From Rhizopus sp. PT2906 (lineage: Eukaryota > Mucoromycota > Mucoromycetes > Mucorales > Rhizopodaceae), in assembly GCA_025529335.1 (NCBI GenBank), contig JAMYHX010000257.1, forward strand, positions 1-59,157: DNA of 59,157 nucleotides. The letters run 5' to 3'. Each line of letters starts with the position of its first letter. The first letter of the stretch is position 1. Of this stretch, positions 33,252-46,000 are shown in pieces. Position numbers and translations under genes: made by a program. The notes beneath the pieces are model-generated. The model ran no database searches and was not told the origin of the DNA. It saw only the letters and a program-made list of their open reading frames with translations.

Positions 33252-35142
33252 GGCTAATTTGTTGAAGGATCAATCAGTCCCCAAGAGTTCAAGTTTTTCT
33301 AAACCCTGTTGTAAAAAACGGTCACACAAGTTCACAGGCACACCTGCCTTATCAAATAAAAATTATCCAAAGACTGAGCTATTTTGTAGGTGCATTTATT
33401 TGCAGGTTGAGCATGCTATTGTACTTTGAGTCTGGCATATCTGTTGGCGGTGACGCAGTGTTGCTAGGTGCTAAGCTAACATATTTAGTGCAGAAAGTAA
33501 CAAGGATGATGTTCAAATCACCTCTTTTCTTTCCTTCAGCTGGTTAATTTTTAATTAACTCATTAATGATTGTTGGCTTGATCTCCCAGAAAGCCATGAA
33601 TCTGCCCAATGATTAAAATTACGCTTGTGGCCAAAGTAATTGTTTCAGGGTTCTCATGTCTAGAACTGAGCTGTTGTCAAACATTCAGCGTTCTCTCTCG
33701 TCGCAATTCATTAATGAGTTGTGTTGGCGTGCACCTTTACCACGCTTACAATAATCCCGTTTCGGATATATTGCCAGATTCATCACTCAGTTGTACTGAA
33801 AAGGATTGGATTGCTTCACGGCGTTATCGTGACAGCCAAGCATATCGTATTGTTTTATTGATTGGTAATCATTATGCCTCAGTTCTTGTATGACCGAATC
33901 TGGCTCATGAAATTAAGGAACGTATAGGAATAACAGCTGTGAAGAGAGAAACATGGCCCAAAAGAGATTTTGATGAACAATAGTTACACTAAAGAAGTCA
34001 GTATAGTGCGGATATGAACGCGTAGATCTTCCATCATACTCTTCAGAGCCTTAACCGATTGATCATTTTTAGTCTGTGGTCAAAAGCAAGATGTAAAAGA
34101 GAATAATAAAAAAGAAGAAAATCTAACCACAAGAATAACTGAAGCATGTAACAGTGTCTACTTGAAAGACCTTCAAGGGTTTTGTCATTATTCAAAACTA
34201 CAAATTTGTTTAATAAAGAGCCCTTGTAAAAGATTACACAGTTATGCCATAAAGTGGTTATGCAATCTTTGCTTTTTATGTGTATTTGTGCAATCTATTT
34301 ATGGAAAATGATGTATATATCACTAAGGATGAAGCGCGGCTGGAAGGACAACAAACACTTTTTTCATTATTTTCTTCTGCACCAAGGTCACCATTTATTT
34401 TCTGATATTTGAATTATATTTGCAGAGTAAATTTATTTTTAAGTATGTGCCAAACGTTTCAAACTTGGCGAGTAGTACGATTATATAATGCGGTTAAACT
34501 CTTGACTTATCCTCGGGCCTTTATTTATCTTGATCGCGTTAAATTTCCCAAAAATAACCCTTTGTTTTCTTGGTATCTTTCGGGGTATTAATCCACTCTT
34601 TCCACTGAAAATGTTATCCAACACACGTGTCCAAGATGATTGGCTAATGAAGAGGATCAACGGTTTCCATAGTACCTTGTTTCTGACTTTTCCATATAAA
34701 GAATTAATAAAAGTTTCATAATTTGAATACTTTATAACACATATCTTTGTCCCCTTCTTCTTTTCAATTTACTAAATAGCCTTTTTATATTACATCAAGG
34801 GAAGCTGTCATTGTTGGCATGGAAACCAGGGAAAGAGAAAAAAGGGCGAGTGTACGAATCAAATAGAGTCAAGGTACCACACGTGGTATCGTGTGAGGAC
34901 CTAATCTAACCAATCACAAGCTATAAATATGTAATACAGAGCTTACGTTCTTTGAATATCTGAAAATATTTCCTTTCTTTTTGAACTCCATTTACTTGTA
35001 TATATAAAGGGCAGTGTTCTTTTTTTATTTTTTTTAAAAGAGATAAAAAGGGGCGGTTTGATTTCCAATTACTCTTTTTTATATAATCCGGAAATTTCTT
35101 TATCGCTTGACCTCCTTCTTTTTCTTTTCATACATATAAAAA
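33252..35142. other. long intergenic region upstream of the phosphate transporter
   Basis: A possible decayed frame at 33,609-33,893 (with TEKDWIASRRYRDSQAYRIVL) continues past a TGA into about 30 more coherent codons, but no family was recognised. The region from 34,800 is the transporter promoter: a CACGTG palindrome at 34,875-34,888 and a TATATAAA box near 35,000-35,008. The remainder is AT-rich. Confidence 0.4.
34875..34888. promoter_or_regulatory. CACGTG palindrome (possible Pho4-like bHLH site)
   Basis: The 14-mer TACCAC-AC-GTGGTA is an inverted repeat that includes CACGTG. It lies about 255 nt upstream of the ATG of a phosphate transporter. In yeast, the bHLH factor Pho4 binds CACGTG in promoters of phosphate-starvation genes. 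Binding here is inference only. Confidence 0.4.
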
Positions 35143-37503
35143 ATGAAGTTTTCTCACTCACTGCAGTTTAATGCAGTTCCTGACTGGATTGATTCCTATG
35201 TTGCGTAAGAATACTCCTATTCCCTATATTTCTTCCCCTTTTTAACCATGTTTAATAATAATAGATACGATCAATTAAAAAAGATCATTTTTCAAATTGA
35301 AAAGGAAAAAGTCGATAACTTGAACCAATCGGTTACTGATCAAGAAAAAGCAAGTTCTATCATCACTCATGGAGAAGACAAGTTCATGTCCCAATTAGAT
35401 TTACAGCTTGAAAAAGTATTCACTTTTTACTCTGAAAAGGAATCGGAATTATACAACCAGTTGGACGAACTCGCTCGAGCTCTGACTGAAGCATTGCCTA
35501 CTCAAAACTTCCATGATGTCCCATACAATTCTCCGTTGACTGAGCTAGATTCCACTCATAACTTGGCTGTCAAAGAAGTTGTACCTGATAAAGAACTCCG
35601 CCGTAAAATGTCTGTCGAATCTCGCTTCAGCACTGAAAGTCATCATGATCGATATGTTGAGCAGCTAGTTGACCTTCGCACTCAATTGATATCTCTCTAC
35701 GTTTCCTTGTCTGAGCTTGATTCTTATGTCGAACTCAATCGTATGGCCTTTGACAAGATTTTAAAGAAACATGACAAAGTTCTCGACGGAAATTTAAGAA
35801 GTCAATATTTAAAGAAAATGGTGCTTGATTCTAGACCTTTTATGCCTCAAACCACCCAGGTTCTTCGTTCTCAAATCGAACGTGTTGAACGCCTTTATGC
35901 CGATGCTTTCTGTAATGGCCAGGTTGCTATCGCTGTCCGTCAGATGAAAACTCACTTGAGAGATCAGATCGCCTATGACCGTAACACTGTCTGGAAGGAT
36001 ATGGTCAGTCAAGAACGTAAAGTACTGGATGCTCATGTCAAGCAAAGCAAGCCATCCAAGAGCTATCCTATCCCTTTCACGCAACATCGAGTTCCTGCTG
36101 AGCTGGTCCATAGCATTATGTTCTTCTTGTTGTCTGTTGTCCTTTTCGCTGTCTTTCTCAACGTTAACATCTTTAACAATACTCAAGAAAACTACTGCTT
36201 TGCTCTACTCATCTTTGCTGCTGTCATGTGGGCTACTGAAGCTATTCCTCTCTACGCTACTTCTCTCTTAATCCCCTTCTTAATTGTCCTGCTAGGCATT
36301 ATGTGTAATGCAGACGGAACACCAATGACGGCAAAGGCTGCATCCAAATCCGTCTTTTCGTCCATGTTTAGCGGAACAATTATGATGCTCCTTGGTGGAT
36401 TTGCACTTGCTGCTGCATTATCTAAATATGGTATTGCCAAAGCCTTTGCTACCCATGTCCTCTCTCGTGCTGGTACACGTCCTCGCTGGGTCTTGCTTTC
36501 CATCATGATCGTAGCTGCTTTTCTATGTATGTGGATCTCCAATGTGGCCACTCCCGTCCTTTGTTTCTCCCTGATCGATCCTATCTTGCGTACACTTCCT
36601 AATGGTTCAACCGTTGCACCTTGTTTGTTGCTTGGCATTGCTTTGGCTAGTTGTATTGGCGGCATGACATCACCCATCTCCTCTCCTCAAAACATTGTTA
36701 CCCTGCAGTACATGAACCCCAACCCAGGCTGGGGTATTTGGTTTGGCGTGGCTCTTCCCATCTCCATCATCAGTATCTTCATCTGCTGGGGCTTGTTATT
36801 GCTCATCTATAGACCCGACCGAACCGTGCCTCACTTGAACAAGATCAAGGCAACTCGCAGCAAGTTCACCTGGACTCAAGCCTTTATTATGCTCATCACC
36901 ATCCTTACTATCGCTCTCTGGTGTGCCGAAAGTGCACTCGAGTCTCATATTGGTGACACAGGCATCATTGCCACCATCCCATTGTTTGTCTTTTTTGGTA
37001 CTGGTATCCTAAACAAGAACGACCTGAACGCCTTCCTCTGGTCTGTCGTCGTTCTCGCTCAAGGCGGCATGGCTCTTGGTAACGCCGTCACTTCCTCAGG
37101 TCTGCTTCAAGATATCGCTCTCCGCATCAAGGACGGTGTTCAAAACCTACAACCGATCGCGATCCTTGCCATCTTTGCTTTCCTCTTGCTTGTCTTTTCT
37201 ACATTTGTCTCTCATACAGTTGCTGCTCTCATCATCGTGCCTATTGTCCAACAGGTCGGCAAGAACTTACCTGTGCCCCATCCCAATTTGCTCGTCATGG
37301 GTGCAGGCCTTGCTTGTTCCGCCGGTATGGGTCTTCCCGTGTCAGGTTATCCAAACATGTCTGCCATCATGATGGAAGATCAGACGGGCAAACCTTATCT
37401 TAAGGCCAAGGATTTCCTTATCGTCGGTATCCCTGTCAGTGTGGCTGTGACAATCTTGATCTTCACTCTTGGATATGGTATCATGTCTGCTGTTGGCTAT
37501 TAA
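35143..37503 (+). CDS. PHO91: SPX-domain low-affinity phosphate transporter (Pho87/Pho90/Pho91 type)
   Basis: Two exons, 35143-35204 and 35265-37503; 766 residues. The N-terminus MKFSHSLQFNAVPDWIDSYV is the start of an SPX domain (inositol-pyrophosphate sensor). This continues through YDQLKKIIF and LRSQYLKKMVL and ends near residue 270. The rest is a DASS/Na-sulfate-type permease with about 12 membrane helices; ATEAIPLYATSLLIPF, SNVATPVL, GGMTSPISSPQN and GLPVSGYPNM are family motifs. It imports phosphate at the plasma membrane or exports it from the vacuole (Pho91). I cannot tell the two apart by eye, so the symbol names the family. The first exon is tiny (62 nt). A CACGTG palindrome upstream suggests phosphate control. 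Confidence 0.93.
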
Positions 37504-37660
37504 TGCTTCTCTTTGTGTAATCATTCTTGTAACATACCAACTCTTTCATTCAATTTTCTAAAAAGCATTGTAACATACATTTATACAGCAATAATAACCA
37601 CAATAATAATAAAATCTAGAAACTACACAATTGTCTATAACATCTTTATTATTATACAAG

Positions 37661-38758
37661 TTATTCAAAAGCTTTTAATTCTTCTTCTTCTTTCAATTCA
37701 TCTTCTCTTCTCTTTTCCTCTGCTCTCTTTTCGAGTTCCTGACTCATCCAGAGCTTGACATCAAGGCGATACACTGATCTGGTTCTGAAATATCCCAACT
37801 TTTCTTTCGAAACAAGCTTATAGCCGTGTCTCTTTTCCAAGATCTCTGCCATCTTTGTCTGTAACTCGTCCGTCTCTGCATAGAGATACTCTATCTGGTG
37901 TGCATGAGCCCAAAAGGCAACTCGCTTCAACAACACGGTTGACAGTCCATGGCCCTGGCATTCCAATTTGACAGCTAATCGTCTGACACTGGCCTCCTGA
38001 GGCTTGTGTGCTTCAAACAAGATCTTTTGACGGCGTTCTTCAATTTGAACATTGTTCAGTTTCAAATAGATGTCTCGAACGAAATCAAAACTGCCTACCA
38101 AGGCCAATCGAATCCAATCGTCTAATTTCGCCAACACATAGGCTGTCTTCTTCCATTCGGCTGCCTGGATCTCGGGGGCATCAGCAGTACTCGGACGCTC
38201 AGACGCTCTCACATACTTGCTTTCTTTCACACTCTGGTCAATGACCGGTTCTTGATTATGGTCCATGCCGATACAACCCACAATCTCATCATTGAGAGTG
38301 AGCACCCAGAAGTTACCTTTACGTATATCACCCGGTGTGCCTCGATAGTAAACATCAGGTTCCTTCAAGTCATTTTCAATTCCTTCAATCACTCTGTATG
38401 TTACATCAAACTTGTCCAAGTACCAAAAGAGACCTACAACGCCTCCACCTACAGAGACCAAAGTGACAAAGACTTGAAATGTTAATGTCAGCATAGATGG
38501 CCATTCATACTTGTTGGTTAATCGTGTTGCTGTTGTGATCAAGAGTGCATACAGACCCAACCATAGAGCGATCAGAAAGGGAGACTGCAGTCGTAAACGA
38601 ACAGCTTGAGGCACAAGGTTGAAATAGGTCGAGTAGAATAGGTATTGAACATACTTCTTGTCTGTTTCTGCAAAATAAGGTCGAAGCCCAATTGTGGCTT
38701 TGGGCTTTGGTTTTTGTTTATTCAGATCAATCGTACCTACGTTGATATCTTCAGTCAT
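37661..38758 (-). CDS. membrane-anchored GNAT-family N-acetyltransferase-like protein
   Basis: A single exon of 365 residues. Two hydrophobic helices lie near 62-82 (LIALWLGLYALLITTATRL) and 93-115 (QVFVTLVSVGGGVVGLFWYL). The C-terminal half reads like a GNAT acetyltransferase: GNFWVLTLNDEIVGCIGM, then VRRLAVKLECQGHGLSTVLL (the acetyl-CoA motif Q-x-x-G-x-G/S), and YLYAETDELQTKMAEILEKRHGYK. The arrangement recalls NAT8-like membrane acetyltransferases; the substrate is unknown. The C-terminus is highly charged (Glu/Lys repeats). It is convergent with the phosphate transporter, stops 157 nt apart. Confidence 0.75.
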   Translation of the reverse strand: MTEDINVGTIDLNKQKPKPKATIGLRPYFAETDKKYVQYLFYSTYFNLVPQAVRLRLQSPFLIALWLGLYALLITTATRLTNKYEWPSMLTLTFQVFVTLVSVGGGVVGLFWYLDKFDVTYRVIEGIENDLKEPDVYYRGTPGDIRKGNFWVLTLNDEIVGCIGMDHNQEPVIDQSVKESKYVRASERPSTADAPEIQAAEWKKTAYVLAKLDDWIRLALVGSFDFVRDIYLKLNNVQIEERRQKILFEAHKPQEASVRRLAVKLECQGHGLSTVLLKRVAFWAHAHQIEYLYAETDELQTKMAEILEKRHGYKLVSKEKLGYFRTRSVYRLDVKLWMSQELEKRAEEKRREDELKEEEELKAFE

Positions 38759-38979
38759 TTAAAAGAGTAGGAAAAAAGAAAGAAAGAAAAAGGAAAAAAA
38801 AAAAAAGAAGACGAGGAAATGTTGTTATGCCAACAGTAACCAGACACACACACGTGCATAAAGTAAAAAAGATCAATTCGTGGGCTAAATGATTGGTTAA
38901 AAATAAATGGTGATTGGGCAAGCTCAGTGTGTCTCTTGTTCAAACGAGAATTTTATTATATGCCATTCTAAATAATTTT

Positions 38980-40252
38980 TTATTGTTGAGCGCATTGGAC
39001 ACCGGGGCCATGATGATGATCATCATCGTCATCATCTTCCTGATATGCATGAGATGAACCACTGTTTCTAGCTTGATAACCTTCTGCATCCACCAAGACA
39101 ACGTCGTCGGTATGTTTATCTTGAAATGTGGGTAATGCGGGACGAGGAGGTAAGATGGTTTCCAACTTTTTGATTGTTTCTTCGTCTGTCCAGTTAGATT
39201 GAGGGAATTCAACAGTGAACTTGACAAAGAGATGACCACGGTTGTCGACACGATGTATAGGCATACCTTCATGAGGGATCACTTTAACCATGTCAGGTTG
39301 AATCGTTTCACCAGGAATCACATTCACCAAAAGAACACGATCATCTAAGTGGGGTATAGCAAATTGACCACCAGCCAAGGCAGTCAAAAGATCAATCTTG
39401 GCTTCGTAAACGAGATCATCTCCTTTACGAATGAAGCGAGGATGAGGCTTTTCTTCAAGGACGATGATGATATCACCAGGAATGATACCAGGCGCTTGAT
39501 CTCCTTCACCAGAGAATGTAATCTTTTGACCTCCACGCATGCCACGTTGGATATGAACTTCGAGAATCTTTCGCTCGGTTACAATCTTTTTACCCAGACA
39601 TTGTTTACAACGGTCCTTTTCGTTAATGACTTCACCCGTACCACGGCATTCAGGACATGCTTGCTGCACTTGTTGAATCATGGGACCCATTTGTCTCATC
39701 ATGATACGGATACCTTGTCCATTACAGCCTTTACAAGCTTGAACTGCACCTTCTTTGCCTCCTTTGCCATCACACTTGTTACAGAGTACATTCTTTTGCA
39801 AAGCCAATTTACTGGTCTTTCCAAGGTAAAGGTCTTCAAGACTCACTTTCAATTGATGCACCATGTCTTTACCACGACGAGGTCCTTGAGGTCCACGACG
39901 GCTACCTCCACCGAAAAATCCTCCACCTCCAAATAACTGAGAGAACAAATCTTCAGCGTTCATACCGCCCATTCCACCTTGACCGTTTAAGCCTTCTTCA
40001 CCATATTGGTTATAGATTTCTCTCTTTTCGGGATCAGACAAGATTTCGTAAGCATGAGAAATCTCTTTGAATTTGTCACCGGCATCAGGATTCTATAAGA
40101 GATGGTCAGATCTTATTTAGTCAATATAAAAATATAAATACCTTGTCTGGATGATACTTTAAAGCAAGCTTTCTGTAAGCCTTCTTGAGTTCACTGTCTG
40201 TAGCATTTGGACTCACGCCCAAGATATCATAAAATTTAGTATCGGCAACCAT
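38980..40252 (-). CDS. YDJ1: type I DnaJ/Hsp40 co-chaperone (Ydj1/Mas5), farnesylated
   Basis: Two exons, 40142-40252 and 38980-40092; 407 residues (yeast Ydj1 409). J domain at 1-70 with HPD at 34-36, then a G/F-rich linker (GGGGFFGGGSRRGP). The zinc-finger region has four CxxCxGxG-type repeats (CNKCDGKG, CKGCNGQG, CPECRGTG and CKQCLGKK), followed by C-terminal substrate-binding domains. An Asp/His-rich run precedes the C-terminal CAQQ, a CaaX box of the farnesylation type (Ydj1 ends CASQ). It stimulates Hsp70 ATPase in the cytosol and at ER and mitochondrial membranes. The gap to GET3 upstream is only 102 nt, so the promoter is short; an AGGGG (STRE-like) is at 40,285-40,289. Confidence 0.96.
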
Positions 40253-40354
40253 AATAAAGAAAAGAAAGAAACAATCGAAAAAAAAGGGGGGAATTAATAA
40301 GAAGAAAAAAAACTTTCTAGTGATTTCGAACCAAGTAATTTGATTGGCTTAGTT

Positions 40355-41495
40355 TTATTTTTTTTCTTGAAATGGTTCAACCAACATCTTTGAGAACTCC
40401 TTGATTTCTTCCACACCACGAACTTCTTTTGTTAATAAAGGCATACGAACAATATGGAAATCTTCATAAAGATCATAGATTTGATCTAAATACTTTTGCT
40501 GCATCTTGTGTCTAACAGTACAATGTTCACAATTGGAATCTTCTTTAGGGAATAATAATTGGTTGACGACAATGTTGTGCGTATCAATATGATAAGAAGT
40601 CAATTCTTGAATCATTCGTTCTGTTTCATATAAAGACAAGAATTCAGAAATACAAACACAAACAAAGGTGGTTGTATTCTATTAAATATGAGCACATTGT
40701 TTAAATAACAATAAACATACTTACAGGATCTTTGAATTGCTTATTGACTTCGTTAATAATCGATCTCATTTCTTCTAATTTTGAAAACATATCCTCTTGA
40801 TTGGCATTCATACCCATCATACCTGATACTTGCTGAACCATTGGACCAAAGCGACTACTTAATCCACTAATCTTTGCAAGTGCCTTTTCTAATACAGTAG
40901 GGAACGATAAGAAACGAAGCGTGTGTCCAGTAGGCGCAGTATCAAAGACAACAACTGAGTAAGACATCGTCTTTACTTGTTTCATCACCTCAGCAAATCC
41001 CATAGCTTCATCAACACCAGGAATAGCAAACGCCAAATCCTGCATCATACCTCCCATAGGATTATTTTGCTCAGCTATAACAACATTAGCTTCAATCTCT
41101 ATATTCTCATCTTTTACTTACATTGTTCAATCATTTCTTGAATACTAGAAGTAGGGTCAATTTCCATTGCATACAAATTACTGAAACCATTGACCAGAGT
41201 TGCTTCCTTGGAAAACTTTTGTCCAAATGCGTCAGATAAGTTATGAGCAGGATCCGTAGAGATCAACAAGACAGATTCACGCACTTTGGACAGTTGAACA
41301 GCCAAAGAACAAGACGTGGTGGTTTTACCTGGAATCTATTAGAACAAAAAAAAAAAAAACATTCCATCGGAATAACAATCACTTACCAACACCACCCTTT
41401 CCACCAACAAAGATCCAGTGAAGTGATGGTTGATCGAGAATATTCTGAAGAGTAGGTTCAAGTGGTTGAAATTCGTCGTCTGACATGTCCGACAT
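40355..41495 (-). CDS. GET3: Get3/ASNA1 ATPase for tail-anchored protein insertion
   Basis: Exons in coding order: 41387-41495, 41122-41328, 40725-41074, 40355-40678; 329 residues. The deviant Walker A motif GGKGGVGKTTTS at about 32-43 is split by the first intron. Others are switch I DPAHNLSDAF, switch II DTAPTGHTLRFL, the hydrophobic methionine-rich groove (MMQDLAFAIPGVDEAMGF, MMGM), and the zinc-binding CEHC at 272-275 that holds the homodimer. Get3 receives tail-anchored membrane proteins and delivers them to the Get1/Get2 receptor at the ER. It lies in the same direction as YDJ1, its neighbour 102 nt downstream; both serve protein targeting, but a shared unit cannot be claimed. Confidence 0.96.
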
Positions 41496-43082
41496 GATGA
41501 ATGTTTATTAAGGGGAAAAAAAAAAGAAAGAAAGAGGAGCTGTGTGAAAGAGAGAGGACACTTGAAGCGTTTTTATTGGCTAATCAAATGGCAAAGAGAG
41601 AGAGAGGGAGGGAGACACAGAGAAGGATCCACAAATGGCTCATCCGTTGTGTTGGTTCAATGACAGCTGGAGTTATTTTAAACTTCAGCTTTAATCTAAA
41701 CTGAGACACTTTGAGATTAACGTTCATTCTTGTCTTTCAAAAGAATACAGAATATCCTCTTCTTCAGCTAAATGGCCACAATAGTAGTAAAAGAGCCATT
41801 ATATTTATTAATATAATGTTGTCCATGGATTTAACTGTAGATGATTATAATACTTTTAGGAATGAGTTGTAGGTCTACGTTAACCTCGGGGCGTGTCATA
41901 ACCATCTTACTTTAGAAAATACCAGGTGCGATGAAGAAGCATGATTTAGAGAATTGTCTTTTTTATTACTTTAGTGTCCTTCCTTCTTGTCTGTTATTCA
42001 CTCTTTAAAACAATACGTAATCAGTGTGCGAGTCTTTTACATGGTGATATCAAAGATAGCTTTATCTCGTCCGCTGATACTAAAATAACCAAGTTCTTTA
42101 AGAATTTCTTGCTACTGATTTTATTAAGTTACGCGTCTTGTTGGATAATCTGACATACAACCACTTGGTTCTTTTCTATGTTGAAAACTAAATCTTATTG
42201 ATTAGATCTTGCTTTGATTTTTATGAGGTAAAACAAGCCGCTTGATTACTGCTTACCAAGTCTGAAAGGATGGTCTGGTGTTTTATCGGAGACATTTTGT
42301 TTGCTCTCAGCTTTCTTTTTCTGTTTGTAGGTTGTTTGTAAGTTGTTTTGGGAAACAAATTCGTTGCTTTTTTTTTCTGTTATTTCTAGTATTATCCATA
42401 ATAGAAGCTCGCGATATGTGACTTTTATAAAGGATGAAGAAGAGTAGTTTTATTGATACAGAAAAAATTGCGCGGCTCGAATAACTCGAATAACGCGCAT
42501 CTGTAGTCCGACTGTAGTGAACTAATTTTGATGTAGGAACAATCAGATACAAATATTTGCACTTGTACTAAAAATGAAGTTGTATAGAAAAAAGACAAGG
42601 ATAATAAAGCAATGAATTAAACCAGGTTGACCACAGATTCAAGTAAAGAAATAGTCATTTTAAAAAAGAGAAAAAAAAAAACTTTTTTGATGTGGAGTGA
42701 CTGACTGTTCGAAACATAGCCAATAGCCATAAAATATACCACTCCTTACAAGGGGGGGGAGAATAAGAGGTCTGGGGGAAGAGAATAAATTTGTTTCTAA
42801 GCAACAAATTATATAGAAAAAAGATGTTCTTTCATATACAAATCATTTACACGCAATGGCTTATGTTGACATGAAGAGGGGGGGCGCATATGACTTTTTA
42901 TTTAATTTAACAATAAAGAAGCAAAAAAAGAAAATTGTTTCTTAATATTTTATTCTCAATTTTTTGAGTCTCCTTTTTCGTCTATTTTTTTTTCTTTTTC
43001 ATAAAGAAAAATAAAGGTTTCTCTTTTTTTTTTTTTTTAAAGAAAAAAAAAGAAGGAAGGAAGGGGATAAAACAAGACGACT
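41496..43082. other. gene-free stretch with a small palindromic tandem repeat
   Basis: AT-rich, no credible gene. The open frame at 41,501-41,704 is A/G-rich and low in complexity. At 42,469-42,499 a perfect 6-bp inverted repeat (TGCGCG/CGCGCA) encloses two tandem copies of CTCGAATAA. G-runs occur at 42,750 and 42,880. T-rich and A-rich tracts precede the KH gene start. Confidence 0.45.
42469..42499. repeat. inverted repeat enclosing a 2 x 9-bp tandem repeat
   Basis: TGCGCG and CGCGCA are exact reverse complements. The 19-nt interior contains CTCGAATAA twice in tandem. It is GC-rich compared with its flanks. The function is unknown. Confidence 0.7.
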
Positions 43083-46000
43083 ATGACTTGTGCGTTTTCA
43101 TTTTATTTTGGACAAGTCGATACATTACCAGCCTCTTTGACCTGTCAAATTTCAGTGGAAGGCAGCAATATTACGCTTACAGGTCAAAAAGACAATGTGA
43201 TGGCAACAAGAACTGAATTACTCAATCTATATCCTACCAAAGTATAAATTGTTCACTTTATAATTGACTACAGCTGACATATAAAATTGATCTTTAGATC
43301 CACTTGAATATAAAGATCCCTGATCAAGATTGTAATCAATTACGTATAGAATGCGATAAAATTGCAGCAGAAACCAATACAGCCATCACTGTCACTGAAC
43401 CCATTGCTCAATCTTCATTTACCTTACAAAACACAGTGAACATCCTTATCACTGGTATACCCGACCAAGCTGAGAGTGCTAGAGTCAAAGTGTTGGTCAT
43501 GTTAGATAAACAGGTAAAGGGAACATGGACCCTTTTTATGTGTGCTGATATACTTTTTTATGTATGCTTAGTCACAGCTGAATGTAGATACATTAAATAT
43601 TCCATACAAATTGCATCAATTAATATGCGGACGGAAACGAACCGGACTTCAATCCATTTTGGAAGAAACAGCTACTTCGGTCTATTTCCCATCACCATTT
43701 TTATCAGCAAATGACAGTCCTTTCATCTATATCTCTGGAGAATCACAACAGGTAGCACGCGTCAAAGAAAGGCTGAATCAGCTTGCAAATGAAAAGGTAT
43801 ATCAGCTTCTTTAAGAAAATTTTGTCACTAAAAGAGAATATTTTTAGGCAAAAAACCTTCATCAGAAAGAAGCTGTACTACATCCACGTAAATTAGATTG
43901 GATGTTATTACATAAAAGAAACGATCTAAGGAAAATAATGCGTGATAATGCTTCCTTTATTCATTTCCCAAAGATGGGCACTGGCAGTAACCTGGTTACG
44001 GTTTATGCAGAGAACCAAGTCAATGTTGAACGTACTTTACGTTCGCTTCATCATTTGGTAAGCATCCTGTGAATAATGTTTTATTTTTTTTAAAAAAAAA
44101 AAACGTGCTAACATACTCTTTTTATTCTTTTTTTTTTCCCCTTACGTAGGCTTGTGGCGTCTATGAAGCTTGCTTCTATTTTAATCACCGTGACATCTAT
44201 GGGGTTGAAAATGCTCACACTTTCTTACCCAACATTTCAAGCCTTGTCTCTCAGTTATCTCAGATATCACATGCTGAAGTCGCTTATTTGTCTGATCCAA
44301 GCCGTATCGAGGTTCATGGAACGGAGCGAGCAATACGTAATGTCTATCAACGTCTTCATGACATGGCATTCTTGAAGGTAAATATTTATAAAATTGAAAT
44401 GCAATAAGCACTAACATATACGCGCGCGTGCAAAATACAGATGTTTCATCAAAGCACAGTTTTCAATGTTGAACTTTCCAATGATCAGCGAGAATTTATC
44501 AGCGGCAAAAAGAGTGGCAAAATCAACAAGATCATGAAGACCTCAGGAGCCAAGATAAAGTTTGTTCCATTCAGTGAATACAACTTTATTATCGAAGTCG
44601 AAAGCAACAGTTTCACAAAGGCTCTGGACGGTTTGACATTGCTGCAAGAGGAATTGCCTGCAGAGATATCATTTTACGTACCCGAGGTATACCATAAAAG
44701 GATCATTGGTGTGGGTGGCAAAAACATTCAGCGTATCATGAAAAAATACGGTGTTTACGTCAAGTTTTCAAACGCAGAAGAATTTGCTGCCTTGGGTGGG
44801 TACTATGACAACGAAGACAATGTTGTCGCACGCACACCTATGAAGAACCAAGTCAATCTGGATAACTTACGGCATGCTGTCATGGAACTGATCAATCCAA
44901 AGGACCGAGATTGCGTCGAGCAGGTCATGCATGACGTACCCTTCTGGCTTCGTCGTACCTTGATGCGTGATCAAGCTGCTTTCTTAGCAGAAGCGGCCAA
45001 AAAGACCAACACACGCTTGATTTGGCCTGATGATGAACTGGCGAGTGATACACTGACGATTATAGGTCCTGAATCTCAGGTAGAGATCGCTGTGCAAATG
45101 GTGAGATCTATTCTGCCCGAAGAATACAAGCTATATATACCTTTCTCATCCCAATTGATACCAACGTTAAAGTCTGAGTCATTTGAAAAGGAAGTTGTTC
45201 AGCGTATCTCAAAGGAGTGCAACATTCAGACAGAGTGGAAGGCACAAGAGCAAGCTGATGAAAATATTGAAAAGGACGAAATTATCACCTTCAAGACAGT
45301 CAAGGGAAACATAGATGCCTTGTCTGTTGCCTTGAAGATAGCCACAGATTACTTGAAGAATCAACAGATCGCTTTGTACGAAGGAAGCACGACACTTCAT
45401 CACACAGTCAACGGTCATTATCACGCTCTGCCTAAAGAAGGCATCCAACCCAGTGTATCGACTGCAACAACTCCCTTCCATGTGTTTGATAGCAAAATTC
45501 TTCCTCCGCCCATTATGGCTTCAGGTAAAGAGTGACAATTGTTCTCTTTTTGATAACTTACGCTTTATATTATCTTGAACAGATCTTGTATCACCCACGA
45601 CGTCGTCATCTTCATCTATCTTGAATGATTTCCAGTCTGTGCTGAACAACAACAACAACAACAACAACAACAGCAGCCTCAAGAGTTATTCTCTTTTTGA
45701 TTACCCAACCACGACGACAGCGAGTGCATTGGATGCCTCTTGGAGAAATTTTAGAGATATGAGTTCAACTCGAACAGCCGAGAACATCCGCGCCATCTTT
45801 GACACGCCAGCTGAGAGAGGACCGCCACCTTCACTCTTTCGCAGCGTTCCACCGACTAGTCCACCTGGAGGATTAGACATCTGGGGTACGAATGGGCATC
45901 AGCTGAATGGTTTCGTCGGTAGTCCACCGATAACAGGGCCCATGGAAAGCAAGTCTCATTCGATGGTAAATTGTTGTTGTTGTTATAACTCGTAAGTTTT

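Noticed and set aside
39349..39936. 195-codon plus-strand frame opposite the DnaJ gene.
   Set aside because: Antisense shadow; the minus strand encodes the fully conserved Ydj1 sequence.
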